A stretch of DNA of 64,000 nt from Liolophura sinensis (Eukaryota > Mollusca > Polyplacophora > Chitonida > Chitonidae), in the NCBI RefSeq assembly GCF_032854445.1, contig NC_088300.1, positions 39,954,458-40,018,457 on the forward strand, written 5' to 3'. The position numbers and the translations under genes are program-made. Positions 13,301-28,300 of the stretch are shown here, piece by piece. Below the pieces are notes generated by a model. That model made no database searches, had not been told where the DNA came from, and saw only the letters and a list, made by a program, of their open reading frames with translations. Numbering within the stretch: the stretch's first letter is position 1; every line of letters starts with the position of its first letter.

Positions 13301-16300
13301 CAACTCATTGTAAATGAAAACAGTAATGCTATATAACATGTATTTGACAATTAATGCATGCTTGCCTTATGCTGAAGAGATCTAAATTGTTTCATAACCA
13401 AATTTTGGTAGAAAAAAGGCTGATTATGCACAAAAATATCCATAAAGTATAGGATGTCCAAATGTTCAGTCTTCTTTGTAATGGCATTTACAAACACCAA
13501 CTATCAGTGAGGTTAGTTCAAAAGCTTTAAAAATAAATATGTACAGGGCTGTAATTAAAAACATGTGTAGCTGGTAAGGTTAACATGTTTTTGGTGCAAA
13601 TGTTAGTACAGATACATACAGTAAACATGTGGGTAAGAAAGTGTAGCTTACCTGTTATCTCTGCATTATTATTTATAACATAGCCCTTTATCAGGTACGG
13701 TTGTCAAATGTGTCATGCAGTTGTGTTCAGTAGCCCAGTCTAGAGTTCATTGGTGTAGGGTATGAAGAATGAGTCAATTTATCATTTGATTAGTGCTTCC
13801 TTTTAAAAAAAAAAACTGTTGTTCTCCTGCATTTTTTTATTAGTTATTTTTTTATAACACGTACTATTGGGACATAATTTGTGCTGTTTAGGATGAACTC
13901 TGTAATTAATATGTGGCACTCAGTGCTCCAGTGCCATTAACTGTGGCTGTATTAACCAATTTGACAGACCACCCTGCTTTGCTGCTATGGCTAATTATAG
14001 TGGTGAAGACTGAGATGAACTGCCACATGTAACAGATTAAACAGGGAAATGTGGGGGTGCTAATATAACGCCTTGTCCATCACCTGGTTCATGCTACATA
14101 AATAAGACATGACAAATGTATACATGTAGGTGTATGTACAGCTCTCTAGTAGACACAGATTTTTTTTTTTTATCCTCCAGCATATAATGGGTAGGGGGTA
14201 TATAGCAATCAGGTTGTCTGTTTGTAAGTTTGTCCGTAATCATTACCTTATAAAGCCAAAAAACAAAATGAGAAATGACATGAAGGCTCTAAGAAGGGCC
14301 ATGGACTATACAGAACCAAACTGTATTTAAAAATTTGTGCAATTTTTTTTTTTTTTTTGGTTATACGCAAAAGTGCAGTTAAATGTTTAGATTGCATTGC
14401 TACCTAGTACTGCGAGTAAATTTTTTGTTTTAGAACGTCACACAAACTTCATGTTTTCTGAAAAGTGTGCATAGTACAAAGTGATACGTCCATATGAAGA
14501 CCTGGCTGCATTGCAGATGTTCCTATTGATTTCTTTGCATGTATATGAAGAAGCATACATGCACTGTATCGGTGCTCACAGAACGTGTACCATCAACACA
14601 AGCTACAAGCATGTCCACACTAGAATAGCATCTTCTCTGACGTCCCACTTCGCCAGTGTAAGATCATGCCTTGTTGAAATTGTCAGTGAGTTCTTGCTTC
14701 ATCACTGGAGACACTAGGACCTGTCTGGCTTACATAATCATGGTAAATGTCACTCTTACTATGATTGCCTCATTCTCGCTGCCCTCTGATCAGAAAGCTG
14801 CTGGGAAGGCTTGGTCAATTTTGTCCATGAAGAGTTCCTGATCAAATCCTATTAATACCACTCTACATCAGCAGAAGTTGCTGCTGGAATATCTGCACGA
14901 TGTAGGAGTTCTTACGGCGTTTTAATATGCCATTTTTCATGAAAGTACCGACATCTTGCTGGTGCCTAGACAGAATGTGATGGGGGCATTAGATGGGCAT
15001 TAATTACTGACAATATTTTAGTATAATGATAAAAAAGACATTTTTTTTTTTAGTCCAAACCACAATTTTGTGAAATAAATCTATTCAGGTGGTAGGTAAC
15101 ATGATAGTATACAGTTAATGTAATATTATACACAGGTTATCACTGGAAAGTCTTGATTATGAAAAAGTCTTCATTCCAAAATAAACGGCCTCTTGTAGTC
15201 TATACATTGTTCACTTCTTAAAGATAAAAATCTTCAAAAATGTACTGATTCTTTGGGGTGAGGGAGGGGGGGGATACAGTTTTTCCATGGTGTTTGTGAT
15301 GATGCTCTTGATCCTCTTAATGACATGTTAATGTCATGTAGACCAGTGAGGTTGTACCACACTTTGTGTCAGGATCTCACAATTTTATACACATCCAGAT
15401 AACCAGCAGCAAGGTTATTTACCAGCTCCCAAACAGCAACAGGTGCTTTATTTAAATGAATAAATTCTGATAACAATATACAACCACCATGTAGTAAGAC
15501 CATTAGTTACATACAGTACACTTAAATAGCAGCCTACGGGAAGTCTCACTGGGTTGTAGGTATCAATGGTACATGTTTATATCTAGATAAATACAGACAA
15601 TATGATGCAGAAATTGCGTAAGGGTCAGCATTCTGAGCAAGCTTCAGTCTTTCCTGATTCTGACCACCTTTTGATGTGGTTTACACAAGTGATTGTTATG
15701 GGTAGAAGCAGATGGTAAGCATTGCCGCTGATCGAGGAACCAAAGTCGGCAAATAAATGGCTGTAAGTGCATAGGTTATAGGGCACTCATATTTTCATTG
15801 GGCTGCTGCACATGTGATTTACTGTAGCTTCCCGTGTATTTTTACCTCTAGCCCCCCAAAAGTTTACCTGAGCAGCCACTGTGGTCTGAAAGACTTGTAT
15901 GCTTCTCCCCCTTCTGTTATCTTGGCTGCCACTCAGCAGAACTTGGAAGCACCCCTACTGCTGAATGTAACACCATCCTGACTGATCACATACATTGTTC
16001 CTCATACAGATGTAAGATTCAGTTTCGAGTGTTGGATGTGAAGGGATAGAAGTGCTCAAGCTTGGAGGAATGGTTGTCCAACACACTGGCTCCAAGAGAG
16101 AGATAATGGAATGAGCAATACTCCATAAAACCTCGCTTAATCACTTTAATCCAGACCTAATTAGCAGGTGTTGCGCAGTTCCAGGAATTACCACAGATGT
16201 CAAATTACACAATGGCATTGATGCAGCATATTTCTGACTGTCACAGCCTGGACATGGCTTCAGGTAAAACAAATCAATGTGCGCTGGTTAGTCATTTTAT

Positions 16301-19300
16301 ACAGTTATCAACTGGCTGTTACGTGTACATGGTATGTAAAAGGCTAGCAAATTATATACGCTTAGCTGAGTTCTGATTGGAATAGGATTTTCTCTGCTCA
16401 ATTTAATGGAGTACATGGACCTTTTCTTGTGTGATTCTGGTAACATACAGGGATCTCAGCCAGATCGGCCATTATTTTTGGGTAATATGTTCAGAGAGTA
16501 TTAATGTATGTAGAGTATGACTTTGCCCGTTAGCTAACAAATTGTCATCAGGAGTTAAGATTACCCATTGCTGAGAGAATATGTTCTTATTCTACATGCT
16601 CATCCACTACAACACCAACTGCTTAACCTACCTGAGCAGTTGATGAGAATCACATCGATGTATGCTTTCAAATTTTGGGTTCCGATTTAATGTGTCTATG
16701 GAATGAAACACTTAAGTTGTTTTACTCACATGTGCCCTTAGTCTGAGCATGGATACATCCACAAACATAAATATACATCAGTTTACAAGCATCTGTTCCT
16801 GTTTGCAATGTCTTGAATTTTCCACATGTACACATTTATGTCATTTGTTCATGCTTTCTTAAATTCTCTGAAATGTGCTCTGAATTGTATCTTTTGTTTA
16901 TTTACTTATTGGTGATTTGGTGTTTTATGCAGTACTTACAAGTATTTTCCTTATACCAAGGCAGTCAGCATTTTGGTGGGATAAAACTAGGCTCAGCCCA
17001 GGGAATTGTATCTTTTGTCTCTGATACATGTAGGGGCCTCTGTGGTTCAGATGGTTAGCGCGCTAGCGCAGCGTAATGACCCAGGAGCCTCTCACCAATG
17101 CAGTGAGTTCAGGTGCAACCTGTGCTGGCTTCCTCTCCGGCTGTAAGTCAGAAGGTCTGCCAGCAACCTGTAGATGGTTGTGGGTTTCCCCCGGGCTCTG
17201 CCCAGTTTCCACCCACCGTAATGCTGGCGGCCATTGTATAAGTGAAATATTCTTGGGTACGGCGTAAAACACCAATCAAATAAATAAATAAATCTGATAC
17301 ATGTATGTGTTATTGCTGGCAAGTATTATCATGATATTACCTGGAAGAGAAAATTTGGCCTAAATGATATTGGTTTGGAACATGAATAAGTCATAAAACC
17401 AAATATTAATAGTAACAAATGAGAATGTTCTTTCGCAGAACGGCGATCTAAGGCACAAACCCAACGGGCCATTGTTACGAACCCTTGTACTACATTTCCA
17501 GTTTGCCACATTCATCATCGTAAAGGCTATGAAAAATAGACTGCATGTCAGCTGGAGCCCCAAGTTACCATAGGATGCAAGCTTCCCCATTACCATAACC
17601 ATAACCAAATTAATTTTAAATTTTAGTACAGGATAGCTGTTTTGTTGAAGATATATTAGAGGTAGGGGTTAAAATTTATCAGGATCTGTATATTTGAATT
17701 GTTGGAATTCAGTGGATTTTTGAAAGCATAACTTTTAATGAAGATTTATGTAATTTCACACTGTTTAATCTTTATACAAACTGGATATTACCTGATCATG
17801 GTACTGGTACTGTATACATGCTTGTACTAAGCTGTAAATGGTGGTTTGATGACAAATCATCCCACTTCCTTGTCTTGTGTAGAAAATTAGTTTAATGAGA
17901 ATGAAAGGGATACAAAACAAGGTTATATGGTAGTAATATTACTCATGGGAAATTTGCATGGGCTCATATACAAATTAATCTAATAATTACAGGTGTGCAT
18001 AATATTGACTTGGGGTATAATATGTTACTGTCTGGAGACATAGTGTCATAGAATAACTTTTAATTGGAAGGGTAATCTGTGGATTCCCTAGATCTCATTA
18101 TTTATGAGGCCTTGGTGAGTGGAAAATAAGTTGTCAACACAATTGATGCAATCTTAACTTGCTGAAGGTTGGTGGTTTTCCCCAGTCACTCAGATTTCCT
18201 GCGTCCATAAAAATGACCCCTCATGCTGTAATTGGAGATTGTAATCTAGAAAGCACAGTATTAATACAACGGTCAGTCAGTCAAACTGCTCTTAATTCAC
18301 AAACCAAATGAATGCTGACATTTCATGTAGGAATTATATGGGCATAGCCATTCTGATATAGCTTAATAGTCTCAAAGGAAGGTGGTCATGTATCCAGAAT
18401 TTGCAGTGGTTGTTTGGTTAAAAAATATCTGTTAGCTTCATTATAATGTGTATGGGTTGTGCCCTGTTTGTGGTCAGACATGGGCGACACACATGACAAA
18501 ATATCCCTTCTTCCATGGGATGTGTAACCATGAACAATCGTCTTGGCTTGATTTGTCGGAATGACCTGCACTCTGGCTGCAAAGCCTTCACACTGGTGTT
18601 CCCTTGTCTCATGCTTTGTTTCTCTGAACAGTAAACTTTGATATTCACTGGGATGCACATGTATTCTGTCAAGTCTAACATCATAGTCAGCTGTCTATAT
18701 ATCTGTCATTCGCCAATCTAACAGTCAGTCTTTCATATCTTTTGTCTTCTATCTTTGGACCCTATTTCCTCAACCGTCTCAGAGCAGTTTATGGAAATTC
18801 TTAATTTGACTTTAGAGACAAAACTACATTGCTTGGATTGGTCAATTTCAGGGTTTCACAGTATAATTTGATCAGTCTACGCAGAATAATGCCTTCAGAA
18901 TGTGTTTGACTAAACATCTTGCAAACACGCAAAAAGATTGTAAGGATTACAGAAATTATAATACAACCATTGATGTTGTACCACTGCATGAGTATTCATT
19001 CGTGAAACTGTCGCTTCTTTATTACATTTTAGGAATCTGTATATAATTTACATACCTGGTTACATGTGTAAAATGCAGGATCTTTTGAAATTCATGACAA
19101 TAGAAATACTGTTAGAAACATATGTTTCCTCTTTCTCTACACTTCTATGCTCAAGGGTTTTTTAGTTTAAAGCATGATTTAGGCTCTTCATTCCATTTAC
19201 TCTCTCAGCTGTTTTCATCTGGCTCTACAATGTTCCATTTCCTCAAGGCATAAACCTCCCTGCTACCTTATTTTAAAGTGTCATATGCCAAGCTTAAAAA

Positions 19301-22300
19301 CTAGAATCTCTCAGCCCTTGACAGATATGCATGATATATGACAGTTTTATGTCAGAGATAGATGTATCCCGACAATAATTCATTTTCTTACATGATCACC
19401 GTCCGAGAAAGAAAGATTTCTTGAGTACCATAAACTACTTTTATTCAAGCTTTAAAGATTAAAGTTCATCCTGGGTGGCTAATATTTACAGTGCCACCAG
19501 TCTGTGTTGCTGTCTGTTAAAACTTAAAAGGCTTTTTAAAAGGCATTAAAAATTTGGCCAATTGTCTACTGTTAATTTGACAGTAGTTATTTAATGATGT
19601 TGGTTATTCATCAGTGTCAAATTTTGTTGAGAGTCTAGTTACAAGTGTATGGATCTACAGGAAGGGCAAACATATCATTGTAAAACGTGTATCATTGTGT
19701 TTCTTCAGGTGGACATGCTGACACCGAAGCAGAATGGAACGGTGGAAGGTGTTGACCAGGACTCGAAAAAAGCTTCCTCTGCATCGATTAAAGGGATGTG
19801 GAAAAAAGCCTTCAAGACGCTGAAGAGTACTGAGGAGAAGTCAGAAAAGGACAAAGAGAAGGAGAAAGACAAAGGGAAGGGATCAGGATCTTTGGTAAGT
19901 CCAAAATTTTTCCTTCTGCTGTTTATTCCAGACTTCAACTAAAGCCAGGAACATTAGTTTGTACATGTGTATGTCCATCTGTCAGTCCTGTTTTGCTAAA
20001 TAGTTTGATGTAATTTTGTGGAACCTGACATCAAGTTTGAAAATCAGTCAAATCCAAGCACAACTTAGGGACAACTTGTAGTGGATATAAATTGGCCGAA
20101 TTTGGTCGTTTATATACATGCCGTAATGACGCATGTATAAAATGATTCTGTAGCCGAAGGAATCACTTGTTAAAACAAAACATGGTTTGTGAGGTACCTG
20201 CAGAGATTTCTCACACACCTATACTTGTACTGACTGAAGCATGAAACTTTCTGTCCCTCCATGACAAAATTGATGGCTCTTAAGGGAAGTTTTCCCACTT
20301 ACACATCAAATCAAGACATTGAACGTAAGAAATGCTCATGCCTTTGTAGTGTAAGTGTACTGGGACTTGCTTATCTGTTAGGAGTCGGCGCCAGCTCAAC
20401 ACAAGGTGCTGTGTAAATTATGCTTAGGCCCCTCCTGTTCAGAGAGCACATGTTCAGATATACAACAAGCAAACGTCCAGCTCACCTGGCCTGCATCAGA
20501 CTAATCTGTTTCCTGATAAATAACCAAATGTCAGCCCACAACTATAAAATGATGAAAGAGTCTGCCATCAGGCCTGGCCATATATACACAGAAACTTTGT
20601 CTTACTCTCATTCTTTCATCTACATGTATCGGTGAAGTGTACAAATCTTTGCTTTTGTGAACAAACGTTCACTCTTATCCTCTTTTGTGGAGTCCATATA
20701 TTTTTGTAATATTTTATTTTATTTTTTTTATTTTTTTTAACTTTACAGAAATTTGCATCTTTATTTACTCGTGGAATATCATTTGTCATGATGGAAATGG
20801 TTTTTGTTTGGATTCTTGAGATATATCTGTATTAAGGAGGTAAATTCCTTAAGGCACATTTAGGATTTCAGAGAATAACATCAGACAGTTTGTGTATGGA
20901 TGGCAACTTCTGATTTATGTATTATTCTATCAGAGCTGCCATTGTAATATTAAAATGAAATATTCTTAAGTAGGGTGTAAAACAGGAATCGAAATTCTAT
21001 AGGGATTACAACTTCTGAATTTGTTTGACAACTATGTTAGAATGTACATCGAAACGTTGCAGAGAAATAAATCAGAGGTTGTCTCTATGGAAACTGTGTG
21101 ATGCTATTGTACATGTATATGAGTCACAAAACAACATTAAATGCAGTCACGTAGGTATATGTATAGTTGTATTTTGTCAATCCCATACCAGTTAGTTGGT
21201 CTGTTGGTTTCCAGAGTTTTTTAAAAGAAAAATTCATAACGGTTGGTTGTATTGAATGAAAACTTGGTTCATGATTTCATCATATCAGTCCCGAGTTAAC
21301 ATGAGTCCATTTTGGATTCATTTCCTCCGTTTTTCAAAAACATAGTGTGGCTGTTTTTGTCATGTTTTGGCCTTCAGAGTTTATGATTGAATTGAACTTG
21401 GAAGATGGCTTCACTGTCACAAATAACAGGTCATTGAGTGCAAACCCTTCATTTTTTTTTTTTTTAATTCTTTGGACATTTTTTAAAACAATTTATTATA
21501 TTGGATTAAAACTGGTATGTGGCCTCACCATGACAAGGTACAGATCAAGTTTTGTACCCTTTTGTACATTTTCAATAAAATTATGGATGTTTTTGTGCTG
21601 TTGTGGACTTAAACATAACTCATGTTTCTCAAACTGATAGGAAACAATTATACTTCCATAAAGCTTGTTCGATCCCATGTGATGAGCAGTGATAAATGTA
21701 TGTTTGAAAGATCCGAGTAGTCCGAGATGAAATATCAGGCTAATAACGTAGCTCTTGACACGTTTTACCCTACAAGTTCTGTATTAAGTACAAGTTTGAG
21801 CTAATTGTTTAAGTGTATTAAAGCTGTCCTGAGGTAAGGAATGGGCTATACATATTTTTGACAGTGTTTGAAACCATATACAAGGTTAAGGGCCAAGGAT
21901 GATTCCAGCTTTCTCTCATGGACTCCAACATCATTCACAAACTTATCATTGTGGAACATCTTCTGAGTTTTCTGTCTGGCTGTAATGAGCATGTCCCGCA
22001 ATAAGCCTGACTAATTATGCAAATAGCTGATATTATGGGAAAAAAATTTAATTGCAAAATTGCCAGCTGTGTATAGTAAGCTGTACATGTATTCAGGTAC
22101 ATGGACATCCGTTGTAGATAGTGGCCAGTCCATATCAGTGCCCATTTTCATGGCAGTTATTCTCTTTTACCTGCACAGGTGGTCTTGTGCTGATATTTAA
22201 GGCAGGTTGCTGTAGCCATTAGGTGCATGTGGCTTAGATTTTCCGTTTAGATGCAGCAGTTAAGCCATACTGTCTGCAAACACAGCTCGTCTGTGTTGTA

Positions 22301-25300
22301 GGGATTGTTGTATAGGAGCCTGGTATCATATCCTCCATCTACCCTGCTCACATCTACACATCTGAACTCAGGGGACAGGGTAATGAAGTCAAGACGCTCA
22401 GGATTACATCTAGATTGGCTCATTACTGATATAGAAGGTTACTCAGTGCAAACAAATAATACATTCCTAGACTTTAAAAAATGGCCAGTATCTTCTAAGG
22501 TTGAAGAGCGAAAATAGATGTAGTGAATAAAGTAAGTGCTCATCATTACTCAAATGCTTTAGTAGTTTTACCTTGAGATTAACATGTGTTATTGGAGAAT
22601 AGTCTGAGGTAGATACTTTCACATGTCAGCAAGAAATCTGACATCATGTCTAGGATATCTTAAGTGAAAGAAAATTTACATATAGGAAGGTCCAGGTGGC
22701 CATAAATTACCATACCACTGATAAGCAATGTACATGTACATAGCTGGCTGAATACGCTGTAATATTTTTCAGTATCTTCGTCTTTTCCAATGAAAATGAT
22801 GCCAAATGCAGATTATTTCTCTGCACCCCGTAGTTCTCTCGGAATGTTTCAAAATATTAGTCTCCATGGTGTTTGAAGAATTAAGGTATATCTAAAAATA
22901 TACTAGTTAACATTTATGTGACATATTCTTTTCTTTTTTTCATTCATTTAATTGGTTTTTAAGGCCAGTTTCAAGAGTTTTTAAATTCTTATTGACGCTG
23001 ATTGGGTCAATGGCTGGAGAAACCTAAGGCTCCAGTCACACCAGAGCTAAGACTACCCGTACTTAGGATTCTTCATAATCTTTTCATTGTGGTCCCTCAT
23101 GGTTGATTTTCCTCATTTCTAACCCCAAAGAGTGTTTGAAGTCACACATAAACTTACTCATAAGACTACAGTGGTCACATGGTCACACGGAATCAAGGGC
23201 ACTCTGTCACAAGAATGTGCAAATGTTTCATTAAAATTGTGTACATTGCTTTACATTTTAAAAAAGTCCGAGCAAGAAAAGGTTTATAGTCAGAATAGTT
23301 ATGTGGCTGGTAGGTGGTTCTTGGGCATGCGCTCCAACTGCCTCTTGATCGCTAGTGATCTCTTCACATCAGCAAAGATTTGATCGCCAATATCACCTTA
23401 ATTGATGATATTGGATTCAAGTGACTTCATTGGTGACAAATGTTTCGGGTTATTTAGCCAGTGTCCTCAGGGCCCTGTCATTTTTACATTTTTTGTTAAA
23501 TTTTATTTCCCTGTGTGCAACAATTGCTTTAGGATGGCACATAAGCATAAATTATAATTCTTCTTTGATGTTCATGCAGAATTAAGAGTCTCCTGTCAAT
23601 TATTTATTATTATAAGCAATTGTTTGTGATTTAAATCTAACCTGAGGAGTATCGTGGACAAACATAGGGCTCTGAGTGTACAAGTTCTGCTAGCATTTGT
23701 TAATGCTTGTCTTTAGGAGCGATATCCCCAAGCTGACTAGGTGTAAATACTGACAGAGCTGCACTAAACAGACCACAAACATGTGCTTCTGGAGGAGGCA
23801 CTAGCAGCTCATTTGATAGCAGAGGGACCAGGCCTATTGTCCTTTACACAGGTGAAGCCTTCAGGAGTAGGGATAAATCACTCCCTCAGCCAGGCCCTGC
23901 ATGGCCATTGAAATGGTTTGTAGTATACACATGAGCACAGTATTAATCTACACTAGGCGTGCAATCCCAGCTCGCCCTTTCTCTGGTAATTTGACTGCTA
24001 TCAGTGAAGTCTGTCAGCACATCTGTTGGAGATACAGTTCAGTAGCAGTGTAGAGTTACTTGTAGATATTCATTACATTAATGTGATGTCTGGAGAGGTG
24101 TCGTGTTTTCTTCCATAATTAATTAGGTAAAAATTTTTTTTTAAATCTTTAGGGAGTAATCTAAACAGAATGAGTAATTAAGTCCTATTCAGATGCTATT
24201 GTTGATGCTGCAAAAAACTCAAATTTTTTTTTACTCACTTCAGTGCTCAATGTCATATAGCATTTGTGTTTATTAATAGCACCTGGCATAATTCCAGGGA
24301 AAATTGCATGTTTTGACTTTGAGAAAACCATGCTACCGAATATGATACTGTTCATCCATTAGTGCAAAAGGACGTGTACTCATTCCTAGATGTGTGCATG
24401 AGTTAAACAGGCACCATGTGGCTCCCTGGCTGTATATTAAGGCAGCTGGAAACCTGGATTGTACCAGTGCATTGACTGCAAGACCATAATGATACAGTGC
24501 ATATATAGTATTAAAAAAAAAGCGCTAGCTCAAACAGCTTTGACATATCCCCATATTGCTTTTGTGTCATCTTACATGCAGGCCTAATCAGCTGACCAAC
24601 AAACAGCACAATGGACGTAAGCAGAACTGCTTAGTCACTGTCAAAAACATGACAAACCCAACTGACATTAGAATAGGCTGAACTGGAGTAGATGTATCTT
24701 GCTCGCTTAGTGATAAAAGATGTCTGCCATAAAGCTCACATGCATAAAGTCTGGAGTTGATTAATTAATTGGCTATTAACAAGATAGATGTAGGTTCTGC
24801 CCAACCTATGTATGTGTACCTGTGTGCATGTATTTGATACTGTACCACTATTCAGTAAATTGTGCTTGAACGGGATATCTAGTAAATATCTAGTTGAAGA
24901 CAGTTGATTGTCAGTGCAAAGAATAAAAAATTTAAGAAAATTGCAGTTCTTATTTCATGCTTTGTGAAGTGTAAAACATGTTTTTCTTTTTTTTTACCTT
25001 GAAGAGGTATAACACAGAAGTTTGTAAATTTGTATATAATTCAGAATAAAAAATATAGAGACAAACATAACTTTGTGGGTTGTAAAGACACGTATTCTGG
25101 TCAGGTCAGTTTTCTTCTGTGATTTGACGACTGATAAACCTGTTTACCTTCAACAGTGAACACCTTTTAGTTCCCCGGTTGGTCGTTAGCCACGTGTCTT
25201 CTGTGTTTCGGTAATACATGTAGCCATGGATAGCAGTGGTTAGAATGATTTTGAACCAAGTTTGAACCAAGGACAACAAGACAAAGTTGGTTGACGTAAC

Positions 25301-28300
25301 CTTATATGGTTGGTCCCTTGTCGCTAGGAATAATAGTATAGACTTCAAATTTGGGCTGCCTGTTATGGGTAAAGGTATAACCCAGGGGTGGGTTGTGACG
25401 CAAATGTCTGTGGCCACATATTTGGCTTTCCAGCAGTGATCTTATCTGAGTAGCATGAATGCCAGTTGTGACGTGGGAAGTGATGACTGCCTGCTAGGCT
25501 GTGTACAGTGTAGTAAAATTTGTACTTCCTGATTCCTTTACTTATTCTGTACCTACACTAGCTAAGTGCTGTCTCACTACGATCTCCAGCATTTGGCCTC
25601 TACACGCCAGCACTGGGTTTACACTGTAAGCCCTGGGACGGATCCTCTCAAAAATTGGCTCATTGCCCCAAAAGCTCTTCCCTCCCCCCCCCCCCCCCCG
25701 TTTTTCCTGGCACTTACATAAACATGATGCTGATAATACTGGTGTTTGGATTACACTGTGACGTATCTGCCAGCGGAAGGCCATGCCGTGTTCAACACCC
25801 AAGATAAGAACCCTCGTTTGCTCTACTGATCTTTCACATTCTGAGACACATCTATGCCAAAATTTGGAAGATATCTCTCATTAAATGCTCTTTGAAACTT
25901 GTCATGTACGATAATGTTAAATTTTTTAATTTATTCTCCTCATGTATTTACAACCTGATGTTTCCACAAAGTGACATCTTCCTGCCAATCTTGTTTGTTC
26001 ACTGAGCACTTGAACTTGATAAGATCCAACCACCTTGTTTATGAAGCTAAGGATTTTGTTTTTTGCAAGCTGACCTTTATTTCAAAGTATGTTGTAAAAG
26101 AACTGAACCCCTGTTTGCCATGTCAAGTGAAGTCTTCAGAGGTAAAGTGTAACTGGCAAAACTGACGTGAACTTGTGAGTAACAACGTGTGTTGATGAAC
26201 CTCCAGAAGTACATGTGAGTTTAGGTCATTGTCAGAGGTGCTGGGTGCTCTATTGATTTGTCTGATAAGTTCAATACACATGCTTAACTTCAGATAAACA
26301 CCTTGGCTTGAAATTGAAAATTAAAATGTGTAATTAAATCATCTGTAAACCCTTTCTTTTATACGTGATTTTTCTCTAGGTTGAAGTAAGTGGTAAAAAA
26401 TAAATAATAACAGGATGTTGAGGGAAACCAAATCATGCCTGAAATCTTAGCTGAATTATAATCATACATGAAGGAAAACTTGACAAATATAGTGACCAGT
26501 GCTGGTCACTTGGTCATACAAACCTCCATATGAACACATACCCTTGCTACAGACAAGTGACAATAGTTTCTGAATTTCTGTCTATCTCGTAGTGGGTGAA
26601 TAATTGTTTAAAAACGTGCTTAATCCAGATCAAGATATGAGATCACCATCCAAATTTAACATACTGGTCCTGTCTGTGCACAAAATTTCATCAGAATGAC
26701 TAGATTTTACTATAACTAACTTTTGAAGGGTAACAGCGATGGTTTCACGTTTGGTTAAGACGATTTTCACTCCAGACCTCTGTTATTGTATAAGACTGTG
26801 GAAGCATTCTGAGGGTTTATTAATTCATTAAGTATTTTGTTCATAGTATAAATCTTTATATCTATATAAAACATCGCTTATTGTTTTCGTGACATCATTG
26901 ATGGTCAGATGAATGATCCAGGACCCCCTGACATCATAATATTTCAAAATCAAAGGGGAACAAGACATGACATTTTTAGCCAATTTTAGGATGGTCCAGA
27001 TTTGTAAGACTTATTTGTTGTCAAACATTAAAAGGCATATGCAATAACAGTAGAATGTAAGTCTATCACCACCCTGTATTTTCTCTGATAACTGACAGTT
27101 CAACACAACGCAGACTAAACAACAACGTTGTTTTCAGTTTGGCGAACAACTGACACATATGGGGAGGTCTCCGCTTCAGTTAAAGAAACTCATGGTAGCC
27201 TGTAACCATCTCAAAACCTTCATGTTTACTGTTTGTTTCAATGAATATTTCTGTAGTAGCTAGTATCAGGCCTTTTGACATGCTGTAAACAAAGTCAATT
27301 GAAGAAATTTATTCCATGAGTTTCATAAAACGATATGATAAAAACTAATAGCTGTTGGTCAAGGCCCATAAGTTAATTTTTCTTTCCTGGACATTGTTTA
27401 AAACATCATCATGGATCACCAGAGCCTGTAAATGAAAGTAAGACATTATACATATCTGTTTTATAAAGCCAGATGAGCCCATTTTCTTCTTTAGGATGAA
27501 ACCTCAAATCTGGGGATCTTGTCTATATTTACATGTACTAGCATATTGTAATCCATTGGCTTACAATGTGCGTCCATTTGGAATCCTGTATGGAGATATC
27601 AAGAGCTCTGTTGATTCAGAAAGAAGAAAAGTCCAACTGTGTGTACTAGTCTGTACTCTTCCTTCCCTGGCTGATCTTATCAGAACAGCTAGGGTTGGAA
27701 GCTAAAGTTAAGGGTAGAGTAGATGAGGGGTGTGGAGTTAATAAAGGCCTACAGGTTCACCCTGGCAACCAGCTCTCTCTGTTTGTTGTTGGAAACTTCA
27801 CCAGGCCTATGTTACTGTCACTCTTTGGCTCCAAAGCATGGCCATGTCTTGGCACTTCCCAATTCTTGGCTTTCTTCCTATCTTCATCTTTGACACAAAA
27901 TATTATGTGTTTAGCAAGAGAGTATGATGCCATGCTTTTTGAGCTTGTTTTAACTAATTAGACTCCTGGTAGTGTTCTTCATGTGTATATATGTATATGC
28001 TTTTATCTTTTATATGTACATGTGTGTGCATTTACCTCACATGTGTGTGCATTTACCTCACATGTGTGTGCATTTACCTCACATGTGTATGCCTTTTACC
28101 TTTCCTACGTGTGCGTTTACCTCTTGTGTGCATGCCTTTACTCTTCTATATGTGCCTTTACCTCTCGTGTGCATGCCATTACTCTCCTATGTGTGCATTT
28201 ACCTCTCGTGTGCATGCCTTTACTCTTTTATGTGTGCCTTTATCGCCCGTGTATGTGCCTCTACCTCTCCTTTGTTTGCCTTTAATGACGTGTGTGTGCC

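Larger units (their letters stand above)
1569..19708 (+). other. 18.1-kb intron between coiled-coil and Lys-rich exons
   Basis: The long intron carries several repeats listed separately. Outside them (notably 4089-5840, 6091-8139, 13301-16881 and 17306-18805) I see AT-rich sequence with no exon that has good splice sites and a recognisable motif. The stretch at 14160-14310 (poly-T, then tatagcaatcaggttgtctg) resembles a common invertebrate dispersed repeat but was not classified. Confidence 0.6.

Noticed and set aside
25971-26165. The missing C1 zinc finger (CQSC and CLPC pairs)
   Set aside because: Cysteine spacing does not fit C1, the His positions are wrong and there is no good acceptor.
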